Origin: Acidimicrobiales bacterium
Lineage (GTDB): Bacteria; Actinomycetota; Acidimicrobiia; Acidimicrobiales; Palsa-688
Reading direction: 5' to 3'
NCBI GenBank assembly: GCA_036378675.1
Contig: DASUWA010000027.1
Coordinates: forward strand, 1 to 64,000
DNA length: 64,000 bases
A model generated the notes under the pieces. The model did no database searches and was not told the DNA's origin. It saw only the letters and a list, made by a program, of their open reading frames with translations. Positions 52,204-61,979 of the stretch are shown one piece after another. Within the stretch, counting starts at the first letter, position 1; each line of letters starts with the position of its first letter. A program made the translations under genes and the position numbers.

Positions 52204-52947
52204 GTGCAGACACATCGGAGCCTCATCCGCAACACGGTTCGCCAGTTCACAGCCGATCCCCGCGACGGGCGACTCCCAGCCTTGCTGTTGGCATTGACCG
52301 TGGTGACCGGGCTGGTCGACGCCGTCAGCATCCTCGAACTGGGCCGGGTGTTCGTGGCCAACATGACCGGCAACATCGTCTTCATCGGCTTCGCCGTGGC
52401 TAGTGCTCCCGGCTTCTCCCTGACCGCATCGCTCATCGCGCTCGCAGGGTTCCTGGCCGGTGCCGGAGCGGGAGGCCCGCTCACCCGTCGTCTCGGTTCC
52501 AGCCGCACCCGGCTCCTCGCTATCACCGCAGGCACAGAACTTGTACTGGTGGGGACCGCCACGATCGTCGTCGCGGCAGTAGCGATACCGCTCCCCTCGG
52601 GAGCACGGGACGCTGTGGCCGGTCTGCTCGCCCTCGCCATGGGAGTTCAGAACACCACAGCCCGCAGCCTCGCTGTTCCTGATCTGACCACCACGGTCCT
52701 GACGATGACGCTCACCGGGATCGCCTCGGACGTCCGGGCGGGGGCAACACCGACGATTTTCAGGAGGCTGTTGTCGGTGGCCGCCATGCTCGCCGGCGCA
52801 GCCATCGGCGCGCTCTTGGTGATCCACTCCGAAACCGCGCTGACGCTGGCCATCGCCGTTGGACTGCTGCTGATGGTCGGCGCTATGGCGTTACAGGCGA
52901 GGACTGTCGCCCCCGAAGCGGCGGCCGCGAAGACACCCGCTCACTAG
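52204..52947 (+). CDS. DUF1275 (YoaK-like) membrane protein
   Basis: 247 residues with about six helices. The family pattern is visible: LTVVTGLVDAVSILELGRVFVANMTGNIVFIGFA, GVQNTTARSLAVPDLTTTVLTMTLTGI and a late helix pair. The GTG start at 52204 is set by AAGGAGG at 52191, 6 nt before; an ATG at 52183 would add seven residues. Function of the family is unknown. Controlled probably by the divergent LysR protein. Confidence 0.85.
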   Translation: MQTHRSLIRNTVRQFTADPRDGRLPALLLALTVVTGLVDAVSILELGRVFVANMTGNIVFIGFAVASAPGFSLTASLIALAGFLAGAGAGGPLTRRLGSSRTRLLAITAGTELVLVGTATIVVAAVAIPLPSGARDAVAGLLALAMGVQNTTARSLAVPDLTTTVLTMTLTGIASDVRAGATPTIFRRLLSVAAMLAGAAIGALLVIHSETALTLAIAVGLLLMVGAMALQARTVAPEAAAAKTPAH

Positions 52948-52974
52948 CAGGACACGAAGCAAAGGAGATATGTC

Positions 52975-53943
52975 ATGAGATACGTTCAGTTGGGAAAGAC
53001 CGGGCTGGAGGTCTCCGAGCTGGCCCTCGGAACTTGGGCCTACGGCGGGGACTGGGGCTCCTTCGACGAAGAAGAGGCCAAGGCCACGATCCGAAGGGCC
53101 GTGGAGCTTGGCGTCACCTTGTTCGACACGGCCCAGGCGTACGGGTTCGGCATCTCCGAGCGGCTGCTCGGCGACACGCTGTGGAAGGTCACCCGCCGCG
53201 ACCAGGTGGTGGTGGCCACCAAAGGCGGTCTGCGCATGGATGGCGAGAACCTGTTGCGCGACAACAGCGCCGGATGGCTGCGAGCTGGCGTCGAGTCCAG
53301 CCTTCGGAACCTGCGCATCGAGTACATCGACCTCTACCAGCTCCACTGGCCGGACCTGCGCACCCCACCCGAGGAGACCGCAGGGGCCCTCGAGAAGCTG
53401 GTAGGTGAAGGAAAAATTCGCCACGTCGGTGTGTCGAACTATGACCCCAAGCAGATGGCCGAGCTGGCCTCGCACGGGAGGGTCGAAACGCTGCAGCCCC
53501 CGTATCACATGTTCCACCGTGACATCGAGGACGAAATCCTCCCCTACACCGCCGAGCACGGGATCGGCGTGCTCGTCTACGGGCCGCTCGCCCACGGGAT
53601 GCTCGCCGGGCGCATGACCCCTGAGACGACATTCCCAGCCGACGACTGGCGAAACCACAGCCCCGATTTCAACGGTGAACGTTTCGAAACCAACCTGCGA
53701 GTGGTGGAGCGGCTAAGAGAGTTCGCTCAGTCCCGCGGGATCCCCTTGGCGCAACTGGCAGTGGCCTGGACCATCTCGAACCCGGCCGTAGACGTCGCCA
53801 TCGTCGGGGCACGTCGTCCGTTACAGCTCGAGGGCCTGACCCCAGCCTCGGAGATCCAGCTGTCCGACTCGGATCGCAGCGACATAGATCTCATCCTTGC
53901 CGACTCGGTGCGGGTGGCCGGCCCCTCCCCCGAAGGCATGTGA
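52975..53943 (+). CDS. Aldo/keto reductase
   Basis: 322 residues, an NADPH-dependent AKR with the tetrad region: DTAQAYGFGISERLLG (Asp and Tyr), ATKGG (Lys) and DLYQLHWPD (His). The C-terminal cofactor segment AIVGARRPLQLEG is present. RBS AAAGGAG precedes the ATG. In the plus-strand run, 27 nt after the DUF1275 gene. Confidence 0.92.
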   Translation: MRYVQLGKTGLEVSELALGTWAYGGDWGSFDEEEAKATIRRAVELGVTLFDTAQAYGFGISERLLGDTLWKVTRRDQVVVATKGGLRMDGENLLRDNSAGWLRAGVESSLRNLRIEYIDLYQLHWPDLRTPPEETAGALEKLVGEGKIRHVGVSNYDPKQMAELASHGRVETLQPPYHMFHRDIEDEILPYTAEHGIGVLVYGPLAHGMLAGRMTPETTFPADDWRNHSPDFNGERFETNLRVVERLREFAQSRGIPLAQLAVAWTISNPAVDVAIVGARRPLQLEGLTPASEIQLSDSDRSDIDLILADSVRVAGPSPEGM

Positions 53944-53984
53944 AGCACAACCGTGTCAAACGATCAGCGCAAAGGAGGCTGACA

Positions 53985-54881
53985 ATGTCAAAAATCGCAT
54001 TTCTCGGACTCGGCATGATGGGCAGCGCGATGGCCCGCCGGCTAATCGACGCCGGCAACGACCTCACCGTCTGGGACCGCACCCCCTCCCACACCGACCC
54101 CTTCGCCCAAGTCGCCAACGCTGCGGCTTCGCCAGGTGAGGCCGCGGTCGGAGCCGAGTTCCTCATCACCATGCTGGCCAACCCCCAGGCCCTCGAAGAC
54201 GTCCTCTTCGGTCCGAACGGAGTTGCCTCGGCCATCACGGCCGGCCAGACATGGATCGACATGTCCACCGTCGGGCCCGCCGAGTTCGCCACAGCCGCCG
54301 CCCGTCTACCCGCCGAGGTCGCCAAGGTGGACGCCCCTGTCAGAGGAAGCGTGCCCGAAGCGACCAACGGGCGACTGCACATATTCGTCGGCTCCGACGA
54401 CGACCTGTACGGCCGGGTCGAGTCGCTACTCCAGCCGTTGGGCGACGTCCGACACGCCGGCGGACCAGGCTCGGGAGCCGCGATGAAACTGGTCGTCAAC
54501 CTGGCACTCGTAGCCGCCATGGTCACCTTCGGTGAAGCCCTCGCCCTCGCCAAGGCGCTGGATCTCGACCAGGACGCCGTCATGGACGTCCTGTCCGAAT
54601 CACCCATAGGCGGAATCGTCAACGCCAAACGCGCCAACGTGCAAGCAGGCAGCTATCCCGCAAGCTTCAAACTCGAGCTGGCCACCAAAGACATGGGCCT
54701 GGTCGAAGAGGCCGCCCAAACAGCCGGGCTCTCACTCGCAGAAGCCACCGCAGTCAGCCACTGGATGCAAACGGCGATGAGCCAAGGAGCCGGACAGCTC
54801 GACTTCTCCGCTGTCGCCGCCACCATCCTCGGCCAATCAGCAATCGAGAGTTCGGTCCACTCCCTCAACACCCTTTCGTAA
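53985..54881 (+). CDS. Beta-hydroxyacid dehydrogenase (3-hydroxyisobutyrate dehydrogenase-like)
   Basis: 298 residues with the cofactor motif IAFLGLGMMGSAMARRL, substrate-site DAPVRGSVPEATNGRL, catalytic Lys in GSGAAMKLVVNL and the family's C-terminal helix bundle. Start at ATG 53985 because AAAGGAGG lies just upstream and the first residues match the Rossmann strand. It might also be an imine reductase-like member, since the two families are related. Confidence 0.9.
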   Translation: MSKIAFLGLGMMGSAMARRLIDAGNDLTVWDRTPSHTDPFAQVANAAASPGEAAVGAEFLITMLANPQALEDVLFGPNGVASAITAGQTWIDMSTVGPAEFATAAARLPAEVAKVDAPVRGSVPEATNGRLHIFVGSDDDLYGRVESLLQPLGDVRHAGGPGSGAAMKLVVNLALVAAMVTFGEALALAKALDLDQDAVMDVLSESPIGGIVNAKRANVQAGSYPASFKLELATKDMGLVEEAAQTAGLSLAEATAVSHWMQTAMSQGAGQLDFSAVAATILGQSAIESSVHSLNTLS

Positions 54882-54909
54882 TCACAACCGAAATAGCAGG
54901 AGAACCCAA

Positions 54910-55401
54910 ATGACAGCCATCACCGATACCCCCAGGAATATGACCACAGGTTTCGCCGCCAGCGAGGAACTCGCAGGCAACCTCCAACAGGTTCTAGTGG
55001 ACCTCATTGCTTTGCACCTCCAGGGCAAGCAGGCCCACTGGAACCTGGTCGGCCCCAACTTCAGGGACCTCCACCTCCAGCTCGACGAGATCGTCGACCT
55101 CGCCCGCGACGCGAGCGACACCATCGCCGAGCGCATGCGAGCCCTAGGGGCCACCCCCGACGGGCGAGCCCCCATCGTGGCCGCGACCGCCAGCCTGAGT
55201 CCCCTGCCCTCAGGGGAGATCGCAACCTCCCAGGCCGTCGACCTGATGACCACCGCCCTGCGAAACGCAGCCGGAACCATCCGCCGGGTTCACGACCAAG
55301 TCGACGCCGAAGACCCCTCCACATCCGACCTGCTCCACACCATCATCGACCAACTCGAAAAGCAGGCTTGGATGCTCAGCTCCGAGAACCGGACAATCTG
55401 A
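54910..55401 (+). CDS. Dps/ferritin-like DNA-protection protein
   Basis: 163 residues of the Dps family: LVDLIALHLQGKQAHWNLVGPNFRDLHLQLDEIVDLARDASDTIAERMRALG contains the inter-subunit ferroxidase ligands (His/Asp/Glu). It oxidises Fe(II) with peroxide and stores it. RBS AGGAGAAC precedes the ATG. Position among redox genes suggests oxidative-stress expression. Confidence 0.9.
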   Translation: MTAITDTPRNMTTGFAASEELAGNLQQVLVDLIALHLQGKQAHWNLVGPNFRDLHLQLDEIVDLARDASDTIAERMRALGATPDGRAPIVAATASLSPLPSGEIATSQAVDLMTTALRNAAGTIRRVHDQVDAEDPSTSDLLHTIIDQLEKQAWMLSSENRTI

Positions 55402-55518
55402 CCGCAATCTCGGGACCTCATGGTTGCGGCTGAGGTCTGACTAAGGAAATTGTGGATTCGACCGCGGCAGGGCCGGCGCAGGATTCCCCGTGGAAGCAAT
55501 GGAAGTCGCGAGGAACAC

Positions 55519-56517
55519 ATGGAGACAACGGCGTCGATCACCCCGTCAGCGTCAGGAGGACTTGGACCCACGCCCGCTGAGACGTTGCGGGAATACGCTC
55601 CAGTCCCTCGGTCGGCGCTGGGCCCGGCGGTGAACGACCACGGTTACTTCGTAGGACAAGTCGAGCGGAACCTCTATTGGGTCACCGACGGCGTCTACCA
55701 GTCTGGCTTCTTGGCCACCCCGGATGGTGTCGTTCTGCTCGACGCACCCCCGAGCATCGGCCACAACCTGCAGAGGGCGGTGGATGAGATCGCAGGCGCC
55801 AGCGGGGTCAGCAACCGCGTGACCCACCTGATCTATTCGCATCATCATGCTGACCACGCCGGTGCGTCGTTCCTGTTCGGCAGGAACGTCGTACGGATCG
55901 GGCATGAGGAGACGAGGCGACTCCTGCTGCGCGACGACGACCCGGCGAGGCCGCCACCGGATGAGACATTTCAGTCCCACCTCACTCTTGACATCGGCGG
56001 TGAGCGGATCGACCTCGCGTGGTACGGGTCGAACCACTCTCCCGACAACATCTACATCCACCTGCCCGACCACGACGCCCTCATGCTCGTCGACGTAGTC
56101 AACTCGGGCTGGGCGCCCGTGGGCATCTCCGGCTTCGGGGACATCCCCGGGTACCTCGAGGCCCCCTCCAATGCCCTGGCGTATCCGTGGAAGCACTTCA
56201 TCGGTGGCCACTCTGGACGGCTCGGGACCCGGGAGGACGTGATGCTCCACCGGCAGTACATGGCGGATATCGCGGCCGGCGTAACGATCGCGCTCGACAC
56301 CGTCGATCCGACCCTGTACTTCCAGAAATACGGACCTAACACCTGGGCTGCGATGAAGGCATACCACGAAGCCGTCAGCGCCAGCGCCGCGGCGCCGGTC
56401 GTCGAGAAATACACCGGCGTGCTGGCGGCGGTCGATGTCTGCACCGCCAGCGCCGCGTTCAAGGTCATGGAGTCCATGCGCCTCGATTTGGGATACGGCT
56501 CACGGGTCCGCCGTTAA
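55519..56517 (+). CDS. Metallo-beta-lactamase-fold hydrolase, intact copy
   Basis: About 332 residues from the ATG 55519 (GAGGAAC upstream). The metal signature is SHHHADHAG, with LIYSHHH; further features are VVLLDAPPSIGHNLQRAVDEIA, DALMLVDVVNSGWAPVG and GGHSGRLGTREDV. A frameshifted paralogue lies at 61.0-61.6 kb. Substrate unknown. It resembles MBL-fold hydrolases often found beside LAL regulators in actinobacteria. Confidence 0.87.
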   Translation: METTASITPSASGGLGPTPAETLREYAPVPRSALGPAVNDHGYFVGQVERNLYWVTDGVYQSGFLATPDGVVLLDAPPSIGHNLQRAVDEIAGASGVSNRVTHLIYSHHHADHAGASFLFGRNVVRIGHEETRRLLLRDDDPARPPPDETFQSHLTLDIGGERIDLAWYGSNHSPDNIYIHLPDHDALMLVDVVNSGWAPVGISGFGDIPGYLEAPSNALAYPWKHFIGGHSGRLGTREDVMLHRQYMADIAAGVTIALDTVDPTLYFQKYGPNTWAAMKAYHEAVSASAAAPVVEKYTGVLAAVDVCTASAAFKVMESMRLDLGYGSRVRR

Positions 56518-56703
56518 CCGAAAGGAACACGATGGCCGGAACCAGCACCACCCTTATCTTCCAGATCGCCGACCGGTGGAGGCCGTGCCGGAGCCTTGCA
56601 CTGAACTACCTGTTCGCGTCGGAGCACGGCGAGGGTACCGACCCCCTTCCCGAGAACGCACGACCGAAAGAAAACCGGACCACACAAATGGAGGTAAAGC
56701 CAA

Positions 56704-57585
56704 ATGAGAATTGCCCTCACCGGAGCTACTGGATTCGTCGGATCCCACATCCTGTCCGACCTCGTGTCCCACGGACACGAGGTGACCGCTCTCGTCCGCG
56801 ATGACACGGAAGCAGGAGCTGTCGCGCCTCGAGGGGCCACGCCAATCGTCGTCGATCTCTACGACCGGGCTGCGGTGGTCAAGGTGTTCAGCGATACCGA
56901 CGGCGCGGTCAACACCGCCAGCCCGGGCGACGCCACCAGCGCCGACCTCGAGTCGGCAGTGCTCGACGCTGCGATCGACGCCTACGCTGCTGCGGGCAAG
57001 CCCTACGCCCAGATAAGCGGGGCGTGGATCTTCGGGTCGAACCTCTCGATCACCGAGGAGTCCCCGTTGAACCCACCCGCGTTGGTGGCCTGGAGGCCTG
57101 CGGTCGCTAAGCGCCTGCTCGACGCCGCCGGGATGCGCGGAATTGTGATCGTATCGGCCACCGCGTACGGCGACGCCGGCGGCGGGGTCCCCGGTGTCCT
57201 GCTCGGTTCCCCGCGGGACAGCGACGGCAACCTCATCATGATCGGGACCGGCCAGCAGCACTGGTCAACGGTCCATGTCGCCGACCTGGCCGACGCCTTC
57301 CGCCGGGCGCTCGAAGACGACCGGGCCAGGGGCTACTACGTGATCGCGAACGACCTCAGCCCGACCGTCGCGGAAGTGACTGAGGCAGTCGCCCTTGCGG
57401 TGGGCGCGCCTGGGGCAGTCCCCGGATCAGACGACGAGGCGCGTGCCCGGCTAGGCGAATACTTTGCCGAGGTCCTGCTGCTCGACCAGGGAGTCACCGC
57501 CGATCGGGCCCGCAACGAACTCGGCTGGCAGCCTTCCCACCTCGGCATCGTCGACGAATTTCGAGGTGGCAGCTACCGCAACTAA
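56704..57585 (+). CDS. NAD(P)-dependent epimerase/dehydratase-like (extended SDR)
   Basis: 293 residues: cofactor motif GATGFVGSHIL, DLYDRAAVVKVFSDTDGAVNTA, PYAQISGAWIFGS, and HVADLADAFRRALEDD typical of extended SDR proteins. GGAGG precedes the ATG. The active-site Tyr-x3-Lys is not obvious, so it may be an atypical (NmrA-like or dehydrogenase) member. Confidence 0.87.
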   Translation: MRIALTGATGFVGSHILSDLVSHGHEVTALVRDDTEAGAVAPRGATPIVVDLYDRAAVVKVFSDTDGAVNTASPGDATSADLESAVLDAAIDAYAAAGKPYAQISGAWIFGSNLSITEESPLNPPALVAWRPAVAKRLLDAAGMRGIVIVSATAYGDAGGGVPGVLLGSPRDSDGNLIMIGTGQQHWSTVHVADLADAFRRALEDDRARGYYVIANDLSPTVAEVTEAVALAVGAPGAVPGSDDEARARLGEYFAEVLLLDQGVTADRARNELGWQPSHLGIVDEFRGGSYRN

Positions 57586-57667
57586 AGGGGATTCTCGTGT
57601 CCAACAGCAATGAAATGGATGAGACCCCATGACCGAAGGACCGAAGCCCGACCGGAGGAGGAACCAG

Positions 57668-58069
57668 ATGGAGAGCCCGCGAGAGGTTGTACGCAGGTTC
57701 TGCGCCGCTTGGTCCGACAACGTCGCAACCGATGACTTGGCGGCATTCTTCAGCGACGACGCCGTCTACCACAACATTCCGGCAGAGCCCGTCGTCGGCA
57801 GAGAGAACATCGCAGAATATATCGACTCGTTCATCCGCCCTGGCCCCCCAGGCGTCGAGGGTATCGACTTCCAGGTGGTCAATATCGCGAGCGATGGTCC
57901 GGTTGTGATGACCGAGCGGGTGGACGTCTTCAAGCTGTCCGACGAGTCGTTCGGGTTGCCGGTCATGGGGACATTCGAGGTCGTCGACGGCAAGATCAGA
58001 GCTTGGCGGGACTATTTCGACCTGAACCAGTTCACAAGGCAAATGGGCGACCGCCTCACTGCAGGTTGA
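57668..58069 (+). CDS. SnoaL/limonene-1,2-epoxide-hydrolase-like protein
   Basis: 133 residues of the NTF2-like fold with WSDNVATDDLAAFFSDDAVYHNIPAEPVVGREN, MTERVDVF and WRDYFDLNQF. The Arg and Asp residues in DVF..WRDYFD match the limonene-1,2-epoxide hydrolase catalytic set. Start ATG 57668 after GGAGGAACC; a longer frame from 57629 is less likely. Last gene of the plus-strand run. Confidence 0.83.
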   Translation: MESPREVVRRFCAAWSDNVATDDLAAFFSDDAVYHNIPAEPVVGRENIAEYIDSFIRPGPPGVEGIDFQVVNIASDGPVVMTERVDVFKLSDESFGLPVMGTFEVVDGKIRAWRDYFDLNQFTRQMGDRLTAG

Positions 58070-58094
58070 GGTCGAAGCAGGGGGCCAACATGCG

Positions 58095-60889
58095 TTAAGG
58101 CTGCCCGGGAGCCCGCGATCCCGCACCCGACTCGATCCACTTCCGGGCGAGCTGGGTCCTGGACATAACACCGAGCTTGCGAAAGACCTTGTGGAGGTGG
58201 TACTCGACCGTCGCGGCACTGATGTAAAGCTCGGCGGCGATCTCCTTGTTGGTCGAACCGTTCGCAGCAAGCTGCGTGATCCGTCGTTCCTGGGGGGTCA
58301 GGTCGTATCGAGTGTCAACGGTTCGCCGGCGCGCCCTTTCCCCGGTCGCATTGAGCTCGTTCTCTGAGCGTTGCGCGAATGCTTCCATTCCGAATTCCGA
58401 GAAGAGCTGGTGGGCGACTCTCAAATGTTCACGCGCGTCACGCTGTCGCTGCTCCCGCCTGAGCCATTCGCCGTAGAGAAGGTGGGCGCGTGCTAGGTCG
58501 ACAGCGAGTCGAGTGCGCCCCAATCGCTCAAGGGATTCTGAATACAGTTCATCGGCGCGCCTGCCCTCAGATAGCAATGCGTGCGACCGGGCGGCAATTC
58601 CCAGAGCCCAATCCGTCCCGCTCGCCCTGGTCCTCTCGGATAGACGCCGATCGGTTTCGACCGCAAGGTCAAGGTCCCCGACCCGTAAGGCTGCTTCAAT
58701 TAGTTCAGGCATGGCCCAGTTCAGCTCGACAAGTTCCGAATGGTCGACTACCCGTCGCGCTGCCTCCAGCGCATCCGCGTAGCGTCCAAGCCCGTTGAAC
58801 ATCACCGACTCGGCCCAATCCATGAAGGAAAGGCCTGCCCCCTCGCCTCGCCTGATCACTTCGGCGCGAGCTGCACTTATGAACTTCCTAGCTTCAACTT
58901 CGCGGCCGCGCATGGCCATCAGCGCCGCTCCATGGTACGGAGCCAGGGGGCTGCCCGTCAGCTCCGTTGCCTCTTCAATGGCATCTTGGAGCGATGCGGC
59001 CGACGTCAGCTCGCCCGCGAAGACATGCATCTGCCCGCGGTGACTGAGGGCTATCGCCAGGTCGCTCAGCGCTCCGGTCTCGCGGACCAGCTCAAGGTGT
59101 AGGTCCGCGAAACTCTCCCAACCTTCGTCGTCCCACAGCAGAAGTGTCGAGACGGTTGCTCCCCACATCCAACGAAGGTGCTCGGTCTTCGACGTCTCGG
59201 CGCGGAGTTCGCGCTGCGCCTGACGGAGGATCGGCACAGAAGCACCATAACTGTCACCGAGAAGTGCAACTAGACCATCGAGAAGCAGGTCCGGGACGCG
59301 TGGCTTCGGTGATTGGGGTGCCGCCTTCGCATCCTCTGCTACGTCGCGCGCGCTGGCGCCGGGTCGGGCCGTCGACCCCGCGAATATGGCCGACGTCAGC
59401 GCCTCCAAGTATGTCGAGCGTGCCAACTCGGGATCGACATTACGCAGCCGTTCGGCGGCGCCAAGCAGCAGTGCTGTGGCCTCGCTGCTGCGCGTCTGCA
59501 GGAATGAAACTTGGCCGCGTAGTAACGCGGCCTTTGCGAGTTCGAGATTACCGAGGCTTCCCGCTTCGGCTATGGCGACTAATCGCAACGCATCATCGAG
59601 CGCTCCGGAATGTAACTTCGCCTGTGCCGCCGCGAGCGCGCGCCGGGACTGTCGCGCCTTCACAGGAGTCAAGGCCGTCGCTCGCTCCAAAAAGGCCGCT
59701 GCCGCTGCGAACCCACCGCGCGCTTGCGCTCGGGTTGCTGACTCCTCGAGCTCGGCTGCAACATCCTCATCCGGCTTCCATGCCGCCTGCGCCCGATGCC
59801 AGGCGCGGCGATCGGGATCTACTTTCGCATCGGTCGCCTGAGCCAGAGCTCTATGAGCCTCCCGCCGCTCGTTGGGACTGGCTGAGCGATACGCGGCCGA
59901 GCGCGCCAGCGGGTGAGGAAACACCACCTGCGGGCTGAGAACCAACAAGTCCTTCGACTCAACCACTTCGGCGGCTGACTCCGGGATTCGGAGTCGTTCT
60001 GCTGCCCTCCACACCAGAGCTGGATCGCCGACCGGATCGGCCGCCGCGAGCGTCAGCAAGCGACGGGCGTCATATGGAAGGGCGGCTAGGCGCCGCGTGA
60101 AGCTGTCCTCGATTGCGGTCGAAAGGGGAACCGCTGCGGGCGGCCCGAATCCGCCCGCTAGCTGCGCGGGAGTTAGGCTCTTCGGCAATTCCAGCAACGC
60201 GAGCGGGTTCCCACGCGTCTCAACCACGATCCTCTCCAGGACGGTGTCATCGAGGCGAGCCGGTAGGGCCGACTCCAAGAGGGCTCGGGCGTCACGATTA
60301 CCCAGGGTCCGAGGTGAAGCTCGGGTAGCCCGGCGAGCAAGTTGCCTGGTTCGCGCATCGCGAACACGAGGGCGATCCTCTCCGCCAAGAGGCGCCGAGC
60401 GATGAAGGCAAGCGCTCGCGCCGATTCGCGGTCGAGCCACTGTGCGTCATCGATGATGCACAGGACTGGCCATTCATTCGCCGCCTCGGACAAAAGGCCA
60501 AGGACCGCCAGCGCGACCAAGAAGAGCTCCGGTGCTTGGCCGACGCTCAGCCCCAAAGAGACGGCAAGGGCCTCCCTCTGGGGGAGCGGCAGATGCTCCA
60601 GGAAGGCCAGACTGGGCTTGCAGAGCCGGTGAAGTCCGGAATAGGGAAAGTCCATTTCGCCCTCAATTCCGGCTGTACGGACGACCTGGAATTCTTCACC
60701 CGCCTGCGCCGCGTAGTCGAGCAACGCTGTCTTGCCGATCCCAGGCTCACCGAGGAGCACCAGTGACCCGCCTCGCCCGCTGAGAGCCGTTGCGAGCAGC
60801 CGGTCTAGCAGCTCGCGCTCACGTACACGGCCGACCAGTTGCACCCTCCGTGACCTCGTATCGACATGCGGTGGCCGAGTTGGATGCAT
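58095..60889 (-). pseudogene. LuxR-family (LAL) regulator gene with a frameshift
   Basis: Two overlapping frames together make one LAL protein. The first (from ATG 60889) has Walker A GEPGIGKT and Walker B LCIIDDAQWLD but leaves the LAL pattern after LPELHLG. The second continues with TLGNRDARALLESALPARLDDTVLERIVVETRGNPLALLELPKSL and runs to a C-terminal LuxR domain (LTPQERRITQLAANGSTNKEIAAELYISAATVEYHLHKVF). One base is missing at about 60300-60310, in a CCC/GGG run. About 930 residues would be encoded if repaired. This may be a real pseudogene or a sequencing/assembly error. Homologous to the LAL at 47170. Confidence 0.8.
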
Positions 60890-61006
60890 GCGTGCCCATC
60901 ATGGCACCGGGACATGATCAAGGGAATGTTGGAGTCGGTTGGCGTCCCACGAAGCGCTCGAGACCAAAGCGTCCAACAGCCCCCGCCCTGTCATACGGCT
61001 TACCCC

Positions 61007-61640
61007 GGGACGTCTTCGGTGAGGTTGCTTTGGTACACGGGGGCCCAACCCGGGTTGACGATGTCGATCAGCATCAGCGTTTCGTGGTCGGGCAGGTGAA
61101 TGAAGACGTTGTCCGGCGAGTGGCTGTAGCCGTGCCACACCAGCTCGATCCGCTCGCCCCCGATCTCCAACGTGCGGCGATCCTGGAACGTCTCTTCGGG
61201 CGGCGGCCTGGTCGGGTCGTCATCACGAAGCAGGAGCTTCCGGGTCTCCTCGTGCCCGATCGTGCGACGTTCTTACCGAACAGTGAGGACGCGCCAGCGT
61301 GATCGGCATGATGGTGCGAGTAGATGAGGTGGGTGACCTCATTAGTTACGCCGTTCGCGGAGGCGATCTCGTTCACGGCTCGCTGGATGTTGTGACCGAT
61401 GGTGGGCGGCGCGTCGAGCAGAACAACGCCGTCCGGCGTCGTCAGGAATGCTGCTTGGTAGGTGCCGTCGGTGACCCAGTAAAGGTTCCGCTCCACACGC
61501 TTCACGTAGTAGCCCTGCTCGTTGAGCGCTGGCCCCAACGCTGCATGTGGGATCGGCGCGTAGTCCGAAAGGTCTGCCGCTCGGCTCGGGCGCGTGTTTG
61601 CGAAGGCCTCGGTGGTCGCGTCAACAGTGTCAGCGGACAT
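61007..61640 (-). pseudogene. Decayed metallo-beta-lactamase-fold hydrolase copy
   Basis: From ATG 61638-61640 (GGAG upstream) the frame matches the intact hydrolase at 55519 closely (NLYWVTDGTYQAAFLTTPDGVVLLDAPPTIGHNIQRAVNEIAS, SHHHADHAGAS). At about 61260 one base is lost relative to the intact copy. The other frame then continues the match (GYSHSPDNVFIHLPDHETLMLIDIVNPGWAP) until a stop near 61007 where the intact copy reads on. The C-terminal third is gone. It lies just upstream of the broken LAL gene on the same strand. Confidence 0.8.
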
Positions 61641-61979
61641 TTCTGTCTCCCCTCGTAAGGTCAAGCTTTGACGCTCGGCCACTCGTAGGCGGCCTGGCGC
61701 CATGGTGGTGTTCCTCCCTGCTATGTCGCACCCAGGAAATCCTCAGTCGCGCGCAAACACCCGGCGGAGAACTGGTCAGGCCTGCGGGCGCCATCCATCG
61801 ATAGGGACGATGGACCCGATCCAGGTGAGTCGCCATCACCGGATACCAGTGATTCGCCGGCGACGCAGAGCTTGACGGACCCTGAGGTCAAAGGGCCGCT
61901 AATTGTAATTGTAATTGTCAAAGTTGGCCTCGTAATTGTCAAAGTTGGCCGGTTGAGTACATCTCCTAGACGCGCGAGG
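61641..61979. other. Intergenic region with an insertion-sequence-like end
   Basis: About 340 nt without a convincing gene. Its right part holds a microsatellite-like AATTGTAATTGTAATTG and tandem copies of a 19-bp unit. The short open frames on either strand lack ribosome-binding sites. Confidence 0.6.
61911..61950. repeat. Tandem 19-bp repeats, possible IS21-type element end
   Basis: GTAATTGTCAAAGTTGGCC occurs at 61911-61929 and again at 61932-61950; a shortened GTCAAAGGGCC is just upstream at about 61887. Multiple short terminal repeats containing CAACTTTGAC on the other strand are known at IS21-family ends. No transposase gene is nearby, so this would be a remnant. Family assignment is tentative. 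Confidence 0.4.

Noticed and set aside
56532-56804. 90-codon frame with a weak ribosome-binding site between the metallo-hydrolase and the epimerase genes
   Set aside because: It overlaps the well-supported start at 56704 by 100 nt and has no recognisable domain; it may be a remnant but I cannot support a gene.
61905-61917. AATTG microsatellite as a functional element
   Set aside because: It is short and adjacent to the 19-bp units; it is more simply part of the same repeat end.
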